From NCBI GenBank assembly GCA_009843815.1, contig VYCS01000005.1:1-64000 (forward strand): DNA of 64,000 nt, read 5' to 3'. This stretch comes from Cenarchaeum sp. SB0675_bin_21 (GTDB lineage: Archaea; Thermoproteota; Nitrososphaeria; Nitrososphaerales; Nitrosopumilaceae). Made by a program: the position numbers and the translations under genes. The notes beneath the pieces are model-generated. The model made no database searches. It saw only the letters and a list, made by a program, of their open reading frames with translations, and was not told the DNA's origin. Within the stretch, counting starts at the first letter, position 1. Each line of letters begins with the position of its first letter. Of this stretch, positions 35,166-43,826 are shown piece by piece.

Positions 35166-36127
35166 CTCCTCTTGCGACGGGGCTCCGGACCCTGTTCGCG
35201 TATCTGATGTCCCGTATATGATATGTATACATCATCTAGTGTGGGACCTGTCATCGATACAGACTGTATCTGTATGTTTAATGACTGAGCCTTTTGAAAT
35301 ATTATGGGTATAGTCTGCGGACCATCACTGACATGTATCTGTAATGTGTCATTTGTGCGTCGTATATCCTGTACGCCATCTATACTCGATATATTATCGG
35401 AGAGCAGAACTGCATTATCTGAACGCATATTTATCACCTCCTGCTCTAGATTCTCCTTCATCTGACTTGGTCTGCCTACAGCCTTTACCTTGCCTTGGTC
35501 TATAATACATATCCTATCACAGAGCATATCGGCCTCTTCCATGTAGTGTGTTGATATAAAGACAGTCATATCGTACTCTTTGTGCATTGTATGTATGTGC
35601 TCCCATATGCGATGGCGAGTCTGTATATCCAGGCCTACAGTGGGCTCATCAAGAAACAGTATGGTGGGTCTGTGTAATAGTCCAGATGCAATATCCAGAC
35701 GCTTCTTCATGCCGCCTGAGTATGTGACTGTGGCATCATGCTGTCTGTCCGCCAGACCTGTAGTCTCCATCAACTCATCTATGCGCCTCTCGGCGACTGC
35801 AGGTTCTAGACGGCTTAGTCGGGCCTGCAAGATGAGATTCTCGCGTCCTGTCAGATACTCATCTATGGCGCTCTCTTGTTGTACAAATCCTATATGTTCT
35901 CGAACGCTGGACTGCTGGGTTGCTATATCATATCCGGCTACACGCGCCGAGCCTGATGTGGGCCGCAGTAGAGTGGTTAACATCTTCATTGTGGTACTCT
36001 TTCCTGCACCATTGGATCCCAAAAAGCCGTACACCTCAGACTGCTCCACATCTATTGTTATGTTATCCACAGACTGTATGTCTCCAAATCGTTTGGAGAG
36101 AGAATCCGTCTTGATGGTATAACTCAT
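35159..36127 (-). CDS. ABC transporter ATP-binding protein (DrrA/CcmA type)
   Basis: The ATG at 36127 is used; an upstream ATG at 36142 adds five residues. Motifs are complete: Walker A GSNGAGKSTT, Q-loop FVQQES, signature YSGGMKKRLDIA, Walker B TILFLDEPTVGLD and the switch His in ISTHYMEEAD. The ~322-aa length includes a C-terminal extension typical of DrrA-like ATPases. It energises the neighbouring ABC-2 permease. The substrate is unknown. Confidence 0.92.
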   Translation of the reverse strand: MSYTIKTDSLSKRFGDIQSVDNITIDVEQSEVYGFLGSNGAGKSTTMKMLTTLLRPTSGSARVAGYDIATQQSSVREHIGFVQQESAIDEYLTGRENLILQARLSRLEPAVAERRIDELMETTGLADRQHDATVTYSGGMKKRLDIASGLLHRPTILFLDEPTVGLDIQTRHRIWEHIHTMHKEYDMTVFISTHYMEEADMLCDRICIIDQGKVKAVGRPSQMKENLEQEVINMRSDNAVLLSDNISSIDGVQDIRRTNDTLQIHVSDGPQTIPIIFQKAQSLNIQIQSVSMTGPTLDDVYISYTGHQIREQGPEPRRKRRW

Positions 36128-36161
36128 GTACTTTAGCCACATTTAACTAAATTAAAAACTA

Positions 36162-36236
36162 CGGGCCCGAAGGGCTTCGATCCCTTGACCATTGGATTAG
36201 AAGTCCAACACTCTATCCATACTGAGCTACGGGCCC
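36162..36236 (-). tRNA. tRNA-Arg (UCU)
   Basis: The minus strand folds into a complete 75-nt cloverleaf. The acceptor pairs GGGCCCG with CGGGCCC, and the anticodon arm TTGGA-CTTCTAA-TCCAA gives UCU. The T arm AAGGG-ATCGAAG-CCCTT has A instead of U at position 54. No intron and no encoded CCA are present. It reads AGA codons, which are common in this window. Confidence 0.92.
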
Positions 36237-36253
36237 GTTTAAAAAACAGACGA

Positions 36254-37069
36254 TTACCATTTTAAGGGTTTTTCAGACTCGTCCCGAGCCATCTTGAAGA
36301 GATACTGCTGCGCATAACCTGCGTATGGCCCTAGCATATCTACTATATCATCATGTAGTGTATCGTATTGTTGTGCTGTACGTGGAGCGGTACCATCACC
36401 TATACTGTAATACTCATGCATCATACGAATGATCCAACGATCCAAGGGGACTGCCTCTAGGTGACCGCAGCCAAACAACAGTATGCAGTCTGCAACCTTG
36501 CGGCCCACCCCTGATAACATACACAATCTCTCCTGCGCATCCTTATACGACATGCTCTGTATATTACTGCATGAGCCATCACGTATCATACATGATGCCT
36601 CTTGAATGTACCTGGCTCTATACCCCACGCCACACTCTTTGATCTCTTGTATGTCTGCATCAGCCAGAACGTCTAGGGTTGGAAATATGCGAAACATTAT
36701 ACCGTCATACTCTATCTCATCTCCAAATTTGTGGCATATCTCTTGGAGGTTTCTGCGAATTCGTGGTATGTTGGAGTTGGCTGACACTATAAAGGATATT
36801 GTACACTGAAAGAGGTCTTGATGTGTAATTCTCAGACCCGCATACCTATCTAATAACTCTGATAACAGTCGGTCTTGCCTGAATGTATCATGTATATGTT
36901 GAATATCATCACTGCATCGAAAAAAGTCTACTATGGTACATGTGGCATCCACCACACCCGTACTGTCTGCTTTTAGCACATTCTGCCCATCTATGATATA
37001 CCAAAATCTGCCTACCTCTCTCCACAAGAATACCTGCCCGCTACATAAAGTACCATATACATCCATCAT
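36254..37069 (-). CDS. 8-oxoguanine DNA glycosylase/AP lyase (Ogg1-like, HhH-GPD)
   Basis: The 271-aa product begins MMDVYGTLCSGQVFLWRE. The helix-hairpin-helix reads LSGVGRKVADCILLFG, with the catalytic Lys in GRK, and the catalytic Asp lies in AVPLDRWIIRMM. GVGYRARYIQEA matches the Ogg-family loop that holds the oxidised base. The enzyme removes 8-oxoguanine and nicks the abasic site. I chose the ATG at 37069, which overlaps the stop of the beta-CASP nuclease (ATGA-type); the longer frame to 37150 would overlap that gene. Confidence 0.88.
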   Translation of the reverse strand: MMDVYGTLCSGQVFLWREVGRFWYIIDGQNVLKADSTGVVDATCTIVDFFRCSDDIQHIHDTFRQDRLLSELLDRYAGLRITHQDLFQCTISFIVSANSNIPRIRRNLQEICHKFGDEIEYDGIMFRIFPTLDVLADADIQEIKECGVGYRARYIQEASCMIRDGSCSNIQSMSYKDAQERLCMLSGVGRKVADCILLFGCGHLEAVPLDRWIIRMMHEYYSIGDGTAPRTAQQYDTLHDDIVDMLGPYAGYAQQYLFKMARDESEKPLKW

Positions 37070-38334
37070 ACAGTTACAGTTTGGGATGCCTCGCCGGCAA
37101 AGGCCTTCAGCCCAAATCTCTCTTGTATCTGCTGCGCAAACATTGTACATGACTCGGCATCGCCGTGTACTGTCATGACTTGAGGGTTCCCCTCTATTTT
37201 TTTGAGCATATCAAACAAATCCTTACTATCCGAGTGTCCTGAAAACTGGAACTGGCGTACTGCGGCGACCACAGACGCATCCTTACCCCTCACGGTGACC
37301 ACGCCCTCGTCCAGTAGACGCTTACCTGGAGTACCATCGCCCTGATATGATACCATGGCTATGCCATTCTTCTTGTCTAGTGCTAACTCTTGCAGATAAA
37401 ACACAGCATTTCCTCCCACTAGCATACCTGCTGGTGATATTATGACGCAGGGGTCTGATATGGCGTTTTTACGATCACGGTTGTGTTTCACTGAATGCGC
37501 ACCATTGACTGCATCCTGAAAGACATTTGGGTCTCGGTGAAACTCTGGATACCTCAAAAGTATCTCATTGACCTTGAGTGCCATCCCATCCATCACAATT
37601 TTGTGTTTAAAGCCGTACGCTCTTAGTATACACAACATCTCTTGCGCCCTCTCGACCGAGAATGATGGTATGAACAATCTACCTTTGTTGTCTATTATCT
37701 CATTGGCAAAGTCAACTAGTGCCCTCTCAGACTCTTCCCGCGGTACCTGTTCTGACTGTGAGTATGTACTCTCTGTTATCAGCAAGTCTATGGCTCCTAT
37801 ATCCAAGTCTGCAGGACCCAACAGCCTAGAACCCGAAACCTTGATGTCTCCTGTATAAAATAGCCTTTTGCCATCAGCCTCCATCAGTATGGTACTTCCG
37901 CCAATTACATGGCCGGACTGGCGTAGCTCAAGTGATATAGGACCAATCTGAATCTTGTCTCCATACGGTACATCTATGGCGCTGCGCATCATGTTGTATA
38001 GCTGATTCGCATCAAAGGGGTACTGTTTTGATTTACTCAGTTTTAGCATATCTGTGATTAATAACTCGGTGAGATCAAATGTTGGTGCAGTTGCAAATAT
38101 GTCCACACTGCCCGTCTGAAACAGAGATGGCATAAAACCCGAGTGGTCTAGGTGTGCATGTGTGATTATTGCCCCATCCAAATCTCTGGACTGTACCTGT
38201 ACGGGAAACTTTGGTGGCTCGCCCCTGCGCTCAAACATCACACCATAATCCATCAATACTTTGGTGTTGCCCTCCTGAACTAGAAATCCAGAGCGTCCTA
38301 CCTGTCTAGCAGCTCCCAATACAGTAACATTCAA
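37066..38334 (-). CDS. Beta-CASP metallo-beta-lactamase RNA nuclease (CPSF-like)
   Basis: The 422-aa protein has the metallo-beta-lactamase motif HAHLDHSG (zinc ligands), an early strand Asp (KVLMDYGVMF), the beta-CASP IPSFSVERAQEML block and the C-terminal QFSGHSDSKDL and MTVHGDAESC motifs. It lacks the N-terminal KH domains of archaeal FttA/aCPSF1, so it fits the shorter aCPSF2-like class of RNA endo/exonucleases. It is translationally coupled to the Ogg-like glycosylase. Confidence 0.88.
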   Translation of the reverse strand: MNVTVLGAARQVGRSGFLVQEGNTKVLMDYGVMFERRGEPPKFPVQVQSRDLDGAIITHAHLDHSGFMPSLFQTGSVDIFATAPTFDLTELLITDMLKLSKSKQYPFDANQLYNMMRSAIDVPYGDKIQIGPISLELRQSGHVIGGSTILMEADGKRLFYTGDIKVSGSRLLGPADLDIGAIDLLITESTYSQSEQVPREESERALVDFANEIIDNKGRLFIPSFSVERAQEMLCILRAYGFKHKIVMDGMALKVNEILLRYPEFHRDPNVFQDAVNGAHSVKHNRDRKNAISDPCVIISPAGMLVGGNAVFYLQELALDKKNGIAMVSYQGDGTPGKRLLDEGVVTVRGKDASVVAAVRQFQFSGHSDSKDLFDMLKKIEGNPQVMTVHGDAESCTMFAQQIQERFGLKAFAGEASQTVTV

Positions 38335-38454
38335 GATTTAATCGTTCATTTTGGCGATTATATATCTATGGTATTTTGTACTTGTGTAATATGAGATTGT
38401 AACAAAGATGTAATACTCATAAGATTTAATTATTAATGCGAAATCTACTAACTC

Positions 38455-38676
38455 ATGGGAAGAACTTACGAACAATGGATTAACCAACAAGACCCTGCAT
38501 TGGTTGCTCAAGTGAGAGCTGGTGACGAGAACAATCCTCCACTTTTGAACCAGATAAACTGGATATGGGTTAAGAACCTAATGGCTAAAAAGTCAGAACT
38601 CAATCCGTCTGCAGCAGAGTTGCTTGACTGGGTAACATCAGGTCAAATCGAAGCAGTGAGACAGACAAAGAAATAG
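38455..38676 (+). CDS. Small conserved-looking soluble protein
   Basis: The 73-aa protein (starts MGRTYEQWINQQDPALVAQV) is helical with a Trp-rich centre (NQINWIWVKNLM) and no membrane segment or cysteines. AT-rich sequence upstream and a T-rich tract right after the stop suggest an independent, well-expressed transcript. I cannot name the family or function. Confidence 0.65.
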   Translation: MGRTYEQWINQQDPALVAQVRAGDENNPPLLNQINWIWVKNLMAKKSELNPSAAELLDWVTSGQIEAVRQTKK

Positions 38677-38798
38677 TTATACTCACTTCGTAAACTCTTT
38701 TTATTTTAATTATAATACATGACGATTGCTGCGTGTTATCATAACGGGGTTTTGGATTTTGATTATAGTTTAAATATTATCACTGCGCATCATACAGT

Positions 38799-39194
38799 AT
38801 GCCAATAGCAATACTTCCAGACATTGACGCTCAGAGATGTATAGGCTGCGCACTTTGCGTACAAATTTGTACAGCCCTGACACCCGATGTCCTTAGAATG
38901 AAGTCCCTTGAAGGCTGGAACAGAAGCAAGGCGTTCGTCTTTTATCCAGAGAGATGTATCTCTGATGGCGCATGCATTGGAGTGTGTCCTACAAAGTCCA
39001 TCTTTTGGATGAGACCGATGAAGTACACATCTGGCCAGCCAGTACCTCTGCACCAGGGTGGCGTATTCGCCAACGGCTGGGCCGAGGATGCAGCTCTTGA
39101 CAATGATGGCAAGAAGGCAGTAATCTCTGCACAGATGGATGAGCAGAACGCTGCTGGCGCTGCCCAGATCGCAGCTGCCCAAGGCGGCGCATAG
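38799..39194 (+). CDS. 4Fe-4S ferredoxin with extended tail
   Basis: The 131-aa protein holds two cluster motifs, CIGCALCVQIC near residues 14-24 and CISDGACIGVC near 53-63, each followed by a further Cys or CP context. The second motif has an insertion (CxxxxxCxxxC), so one site may be modified or bind a 3Fe-4S cluster. The C-terminal 60 residues are Ala/Gln-rich and not part of the ferredoxin fold. It is likely a soluble electron carrier in carbon or nitrogen metabolism. Confidence 0.85.
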   Translation: MPIAILPDIDAQRCIGCALCVQICTALTPDVLRMKSLEGWNRSKAFVFYPERCISDGACIGVCPTKSIFWMRPMKYTSGQPVPLHQGGVFANGWAEDAALDNDGKKAVISAQMDEQNAAGAAQIAAAQGGA

Positions 39195-39217
39195 AGGGAA
39201 ATCTCGCTTTTTTCTTT

Positions 39218-40708
39218 TTATATAGTAGTGTGATGCTTGGCGCACTTTACATCTTTGAGAAAGTACGCCAGAAAGACATCCTTGTGGTCGTAGTGTATGG
39301 ACGTAAAGCTGTTGTTGCTCAGGAATGCCATTAACGCCTCTCCAAATGTACCATATCTATCTGGTGTATGAGAGACTCGTGCATCGAGGTGGTGGGAGGC
39401 CGGATACATGTCCGACAACTCCAATGGTATTATACCCAGATATGGGTTGTATATGCAGATTTGGGCATCATCGGGTATCTTTGCATACTTCTTTAACAGG
39501 TATGCCGGTTTGGTTTGAGGCTCTGGCAGTACGTATAATGTGTCTTTTTTGGTTCGAAATTTGGATATAATACGGCGGAACTCTACTACTTCGGGTCTGT
39601 ACTGGTCTGTATGATCAAACAGAAAGATGGCCTTGTCTTTGAATCGAGGTGTACCCACATGTAGTATCGCGTTATTTCCAGTCAAGACTCGTATCGCCTC
39701 AAAGAGGCGGGGATGTGCTCTGGCCTTCTTTAATGTGTACTCCCAGAGGCGTCCCTCATAAATGGCCTGTCTTGTGGCATCCACCTCTAGTCTTATGGCT
39801 GCTAGATTGTGTAGTGCCAAAAGGTCTGTTCTCTCTTTTTGTTCTGTAGATATCAGCTCCGCCGGAGTATATTTGGTACAGACATCACAGTTGCACGGAA
39901 ATACGCGAATCTCACTTAGGTTGCGTGTCCCGTCCTGTGTTATGTATCTGCCCTCCTTTGCGTACAACATGTATGATGCAGAGTCAAATGTATCACACCC
40001 CAAAGATATTGCCAGTGGTATTGTGATGGGATGGCCGGCACCAAATAGATGTAGGGGTATTGATGGCGGGAGTATGCTTCGCGCCTGTACTATCATGGAT
40101 GCCAGCTTGTAATATTCGTACGACTCCATAAATTCTACTGGGCTGCCCAGCGCCATGATCTGAAAGCCATACTCCAGGAGACTCTTTGTTGAATGTTTTA
40201 CCAAGTCTTGGTGCTCGCCGCCTTGTATGGGGCCCACCCACAACTGGCCATTATCTTTGGCGGACTGTATGGTGTCATGACAGGCCTGTAGTGTTCTGGA
40301 TACATATGATGATGCTGTATCATGCGGAAGGCCAAACCCTGTTGGCTTGTCCAGTGGAATGGGGATATCTGTCATTATGCCCATCTCAAACTCGGCCATC
40401 TGACTGGGTGATATATCCAAATCCCCATACTCCAACACTTGATAGCCTCCCGAGTCTGTCATTATGGGACCATCAAATCCGACTATGTCATGAATGCCGC
40501 GCCGTATGGCCTCATCCCCCCACCGCTTCATTGTTATGTATGCGTTGGTTATGATCATCTGAAACTTCATCTTCTTTAGCGTATCCCCTGATATGGTCTG
40601 CTTAACCGGATGCATTACTGGTATATAGGCGGGTGTGTCCACTATGCCATGATTTGTGTGCAGTCTACCTATACGTCCTGCCAGATCTGATTTTATTATC
40701 TCAAACAT
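39218..40708 (-). CDS. tgtA: Archaeal tRNA-guanine(15) transglycosylase
   Basis: The 496-aa protein has the TGT catalytic domain: the nucleophile/base-pocket Asp in MTDSGGYQVLEYG, GPIQGGEHQDL and the zinc site CNCDVCTKY with a downstream His in LLALHNLAAIRLEVD. Archaeal TgtA replaces G15 of the D-loop with preQ0, the first step to archaeosine. The residue length covers the catalytic domain plus C1/C2 domains but leaves little room for a PUA domain. The gap to the AK6-like gene upstream is 20 bp, so they may share a transcript. Confidence 0.92.
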   Translation of the reverse strand: MFEIIKSDLAGRIGRLHTNHGIVDTPAYIPVMHPVKQTISGDTLKKMKFQMIITNAYITMKRWGDEAIRRGIHDIVGFDGPIMTDSGGYQVLEYGDLDISPSQMAEFEMGIMTDIPIPLDKPTGFGLPHDTASSYVSRTLQACHDTIQSAKDNGQLWVGPIQGGEHQDLVKHSTKSLLEYGFQIMALGSPVEFMESYEYYKLASMIVQARSILPPSIPLHLFGAGHPITIPLAISLGCDTFDSASYMLYAKEGRYITQDGTRNLSEIRVFPCNCDVCTKYTPAELISTEQKERTDLLALHNLAAIRLEVDATRQAIYEGRLWEYTLKKARAHPRLFEAIRVLTGNNAILHVGTPRFKDKAIFLFDHTDQYRPEVVEFRRIISKFRTKKDTLYVLPEPQTKPAYLLKKYAKIPDDAQICIYNPYLGIIPLELSDMYPASHHLDARVSHTPDRYGTFGEALMAFLSNNSFTSIHYDHKDVFLAYFLKDVKCAKHHTTI

Positions 40709-40728
40709 GTAACTGTAGAGATTATCAC

Positions 40729-41265
40729 CTATTTATTAAATTCAAAGAATCGTTGCATATCTTTATTCTCTGATATTTGATGTAGCCATTGCACATCATC
40801 TGATTTAATATTGTATTTAATGGCCTGTAAAACCCTCTGTATGTTGTCTTGTATGGTGTTGTTGGTTGTATCTATCTGAGTTACCACACCAAATGTATTA
40901 CGTGCGTCTGAGTATACTATATCTAGTATCTCAGCTCCTAAATTGTCTAGTATCTTTTGGTGTGAATATTTACGGTCTTTGTATATGTTGTATAGCTCGT
41001 AGGGACTGCGTCTTAATACTACTGTTTTTTTTATTATATGTTTTTTTGATATTACATACGGTGCTAGATGGCCTACTATAATACTGGATTTTTGTATATT
41101 TATGATATCGGCAAGTCTGTCGGTATCTACCTCGCCATCAAATATGAGATTTGATTCTCTGGCTATAATATTGATGTCAATTATATCTAAATTTAATATA
41201 CGCGATATGGCATCTGCAATTGTGTGTTTTCCAGTTCCGGGGCTGCCGGTTATCACATACGACAT
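40729..41265 (-). CDS. Adenylate kinase-like NTPase (Fap7/AK6 type)
   Basis: The 178-aa protein begins with a P-loop (MSYVITGSPGTGKHTIADAI). VGHLAPYVI resembles the nucleotide-binding GHF/Y segment of AK6, and LRRSPYELYNIY resembles the lid region. Fap7/AK6 proteins act in small-subunit ribosome maturation and have weak adenylate kinase activity. The codon use is more AT-rich than that of TgtA. It precedes tgtA on the same strand. Confidence 0.8.
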   Translation of the reverse strand: MSYVITGSPGTGKHTIADAISRILNLDIIDINIIARESNLIFDGEVDTDRLADIINIQKSSIIVGHLAPYVISKKHIIKKTVVLRRSPYELYNIYKDRKYSHQKILDNLGAEILDIVYSDARNTFGVVTQIDTTNNTIQDNIQRVLQAIKYNIKSDDVQWLHQISENKDMQRFFEFNK

Positions 41266-41344
41266 TATAATGTGTATTGCATCATAAAAAAATAAAACAT
41301 TTTTGCATAACTACATTACAAATTCAAATATTATGGGTTTTAGA

Positions 41345-41352
41345 AATAATTT
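41345..41352. repeat. 8-bp target duplication, left copy
   Basis: AATAATTT precedes GGGAATTATCTCC at 41353 and recurs at 41783-41790 after ATTCCC. Confidence 0.75.
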
Positions 41353-41782
41353 GGGAATTATCTCCTTAATTCGCAAACTGAAAAAACATGACACCTTTAG
41401 ATAATGTAACACTATATGGTACAAGGGTAGCAAACACATCATAAAGATACTACGATACAAGGTGAGCACATACTCACATGTTACATACGTAGCAATATGA
41501 TGCACTCTGAAGTGAACGCGGACTATGGCATATTGTATAATACAAGTATAGTAGAATGGTCAAGGCGTGCGCAACACAACATCAGACTATACAAGTCGTA
41601 CGACAAGGTCGGACTGGCCTTGCAAGACAAGACACATCTCAGTAGATATATTATATCTCCAGTTACTAGAGACGGGGCTGATGGCGCAGGCGACCCTCAG
41701 CGACATCTTAATAGAGACATCTCTGAATGGCGAACTCACCAACAGATGTATGGTAGTTCTGCGAACTATGTATATGATTCCC
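41353..41782. mobile_element. 430-bp non-autonomous element with GGGAAT ends (MITE-like)
   Basis: The ends, read inward, are GGGAATTATCTCCTTAATTC and GGGAATCATATACATAGTTC, followed by GCA in both; about 19 of 25 positions match. A perfect 8-bp AATAATTT duplication flanks the element. The left end is nearly the same as that of the tnpB element at 29483 (GGGAATTATCTACCTTAC). No tnpB is inside; a 96-codon ORF occupies the right two thirds. It sits between the AK6-like kinase and HMG-CoA reductase genes. Confidence 0.75.
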
Positions 41783-41787
41783 AATAA
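41497..41787 (+). CDS. Hypothetical 96-aa ORF carried by the 430-bp element
   Basis: The ATG at 41497 opens a hydrophilic 96-codon frame (MMHSEVNADYGILYNT ... MYGSSANYVYDSQ) with plausible codon use. Its stop lies inside the right target duplication, five bases past the element end, so the last codons are host-derived. I recognise no family. It may be an element-encoded protein or a chance frame. Confidence 0.35.
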   Translation: MMHSEVNADYGILYNTSIVEWSRRAQHNIRLYKSYDKVGLALQDKTHLSRYIISPVTRDGADGAGDPQRHLNRDISEWRTHQQMYGSSANYVYDSQ

Positions 41788-41790
41788 TTT
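41783..41790. repeat. 8-bp target duplication, right copy
   Basis: AATAATTT follows the right end of the element at 41782 and matches 41345-41352. Confidence 0.75.
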
Positions 41791-41822
41791 TATAAAGTTC
41801 TATCTTTGTGTAATGCGTGGAG

Positions 41823-42917
41823 ATGAAAAAGACTGCCATACCAGGCTTTTATAAGAAAACACCAGATGAACGTCTGGATATAATCTCAAATATTGCCAAT
41901 CTGAACAAGACTGAAAGAGATGCACTTCGAGCCGAATTAAATGTAGATGTGGCAGATGGTCTAATAGAGAATACAATTGGAACTTTTACACTACCACTGG
42001 GCATTGCTACAAATTTTAGAATAAACAACCGCGATTATATCATACCCATGGTAATAGAGGAGCCCTCAGTTGTCGCTGCGGCATCTGCAGGAGCAAAAGC
42101 AACCGATAACGTCACAGTTACAGGTGGTAATTCACATGTAATAGGACAGATACAGGTTTTGAATCCGGATGCAGATGCAATTGCAAAAGTTCTATCAAGA
42201 AAATCTGACATACTTGATGCTGCAGCCAGTATACTCTCCGGGCACATGTCTGTTGTGGATGTATACAGTAGTATGCTTGATGTACAGTCAAGGATGCTAA
42301 AGGTGGAGATTGTAATTGATACTGGTGAGGCGATGGGGGCTAACGCAGTAAATACCACCTGTGAGGGTCTGGCCCCCATAATAGAAGAGATAACCGGCGG
42401 ACGTGTGCTGTTGCGCATACTGTCTAATGCTGTTCCTGGTGTGGTATCTGCGCAGGCTCACTTTAAGACAAGTGACTCTGTCGCCAGAGATATTGTATCT
42501 GCATACGAGTTTGCCCATATTGACAAACTTCGTGCCGTGACACACAACAAGGGAATAATGAATGGAATAACTGCTGTGGCGATGGCAACCGGTCAGGATA
42601 CTCGTGCCATAGAAGCGGCGGCGCATATGTATGCGGCCGAGTCTGGCGTTTATGGCCCTCTCTCAAAGTGGTATATGCAAGATGATAGACTATGTGGCGA
42701 GCTACACCTGCCCATACGTGTGGGAACCGTTGGTGGACTTACTACACATCATGATACAGCTGCAACATGTCTCAAAATACTGGGTAATCCTACCTCGCAG
42801 GAGCTGGCAGGTATAATGGTATCTGTTGGACTATGCCAAAACTTCTCGGCCTTAAGGGCACTATCTACAGATGGCATACAGAAAGGACACATGAAACTCC
42901 ATGCGCGGCGTCTGTGA
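41823..42917 (+). CDS. HMG-CoA reductase, class II-like, short C-terminus
   Basis: The enzyme reduces HMG-CoA to mevalonate for archaeal lipid synthesis. The sequence follows the class II pattern: PGFYKKTPDERL at the start, ENTIGTFTLPLGIATNFRIN, EEPSVVAAASAGAK with the catalytic Glu, DTGEAMGANAVN, HNKGIMNGI with the catalytic Lys and TGQDTRAIEA with the catalytic Asp. It ends at GIQKGHMKLHARRL, keeping the GHM His but lacking the C-terminal flap of roughly 50 residues present in Pseudomonas-type enzymes. The start is ATG 41823; GTG 41817 is an alternative. No alternative frame after the stop restores a clear flap domain. Confidence 0.85.
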   Translation: MKKTAIPGFYKKTPDERLDIISNIANLNKTERDALRAELNVDVADGLIENTIGTFTLPLGIATNFRINNRDYIIPMVIEEPSVVAAASAGAKATDNVTVTGGNSHVIGQIQVLNPDADAIAKVLSRKSDILDAAASILSGHMSVVDVYSSMLDVQSRMLKVEIVIDTGEAMGANAVNTTCEGLAPIIEEITGGRVLLRILSNAVPGVVSAQAHFKTSDSVARDIVSAYEFAHIDKLRAVTHNKGIMNGITAVAMATGQDTRAIEAAAHMYAAESGVYGPLSKWYMQDDRLCGELHLPIRVGTVGGLTTHHDTAATCLKILGNPTSQELAGIMVSVGLCQNFSALRALSTDGIQKGHMKLHARRL

Positions 42918-43235
42918 TGTTATCGAAAAATCCCCCTCTAGTATGATATCTGATACTGATATGGTGATAACTTGGTATCACAAAAGGGGCCCCTCTAAGA
43001 TTTTAGTGTAAAAATGTGAAGGCTTGAGAGTCCTATATGTGCACACAACGACAAGTTATCGACTTATGATGTGTAACTTGGATAGTGAGTGGTAATCAGA
43101 GCAGCATATGCCATGTGCTGCCTAGACGCCTAGGTTCACATTCGGGTAGGCGCAGACATGCCTATGCAGAACCACTTGGAACTTCTCAGCAGAGTGAGCG
43201 GAGCGATTATATGCATTTGTACGCATAACCGGCAT
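42918..43235. other. Gap with small hairpins
   Basis: No convincing gene was seen in these 318 bp. A 36-codon frame starting at 42900 overlaps the HMG-CoA reductase end. Hairpins include GCAGCA ... TGCTGC near 43103-43123 and a CCTAG ACGC CTAGG palindrome near 43126. Confidence 0.4.
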
Positions 43236-43670
43236 ATGAAACGCGACGAGCACACCGACAGACAAATCCGTACAATGCTGATGAGCGCCCGCAGGGTGGC
43301 AGTGGTGGGCATGTCCCGGAGCCCCGCCAAGGCGGCGGGCCAGATTCCTATGTATCTGGCCGGGCGTGGATATGACGTGATTCCCATCAACCCAAACGCT
43401 GACTGTATATGCGGCAGGAGGTCATACGCCAGCATTACCGAGGTGGAGGACCAAATAGATATTGTGGACGTATTTAGACCGTCTGACCAGGCAGCGGCGG
43501 TCGTCCGCGAGGCGCTGACCAAGAGGCCTAAAATGATATGGCTGCAAGAGGGAATATACAGTGACGAGGCAGAGAAGCTGGCTCGGCAGGAGGGCATCCC
43601 GCTGGTCTACAACAGGTGCATAATGGTGGAGCACCAGAGGCTAGTGGGCGCCGACGGGCGTCAGGTATAA
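43236..43670 (+). CDS. CoA-binding domain protein (YccU type)
   Basis: The ATG at 43236 gives MKRDEHTDRQIRTMLMSARR; the longer frame from 43158 adds a doubtful 26 residues. The ~144-aa Rossmann-like domain has the family motifs RRVAVVGMSRSPAKAAGQIP, GYDVIPINPN, IDIVDVFRPSDQ, PKMIWLQEGI and the closing YNRCIMVEHQRL. Such proteins bind CoA or NAD(P). Codon use is GC-richer than that of its neighbours. It stands alone ahead of the succinate dehydrogenase operon. Confidence 0.85.
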   Translation: MKRDEHTDRQIRTMLMSARRVAVVGMSRSPAKAAGQIPMYLAGRGYDVIPINPNADCICGRRSYASITEVEDQIDIVDVFRPSDQAAAVVREALTKRPKMIWLQEGIYSDEAEKLARQEGIPLVYNRCIMVEHQRLVGADGRQV

Positions 43671-43826
43671 TAGTACTAATGCGCAAACCTATCTTGGACC
43701 GCACCGGCCCACCAAGATATGTCTTGACCACACTGCTGACATTCATCCCTGTCGTGAAAATATGTCCTTGCCATCAGACTGGTAGTTCGCGTACGATATT
43801 TAACCTCCTGTTTTACAAGGAGTATA

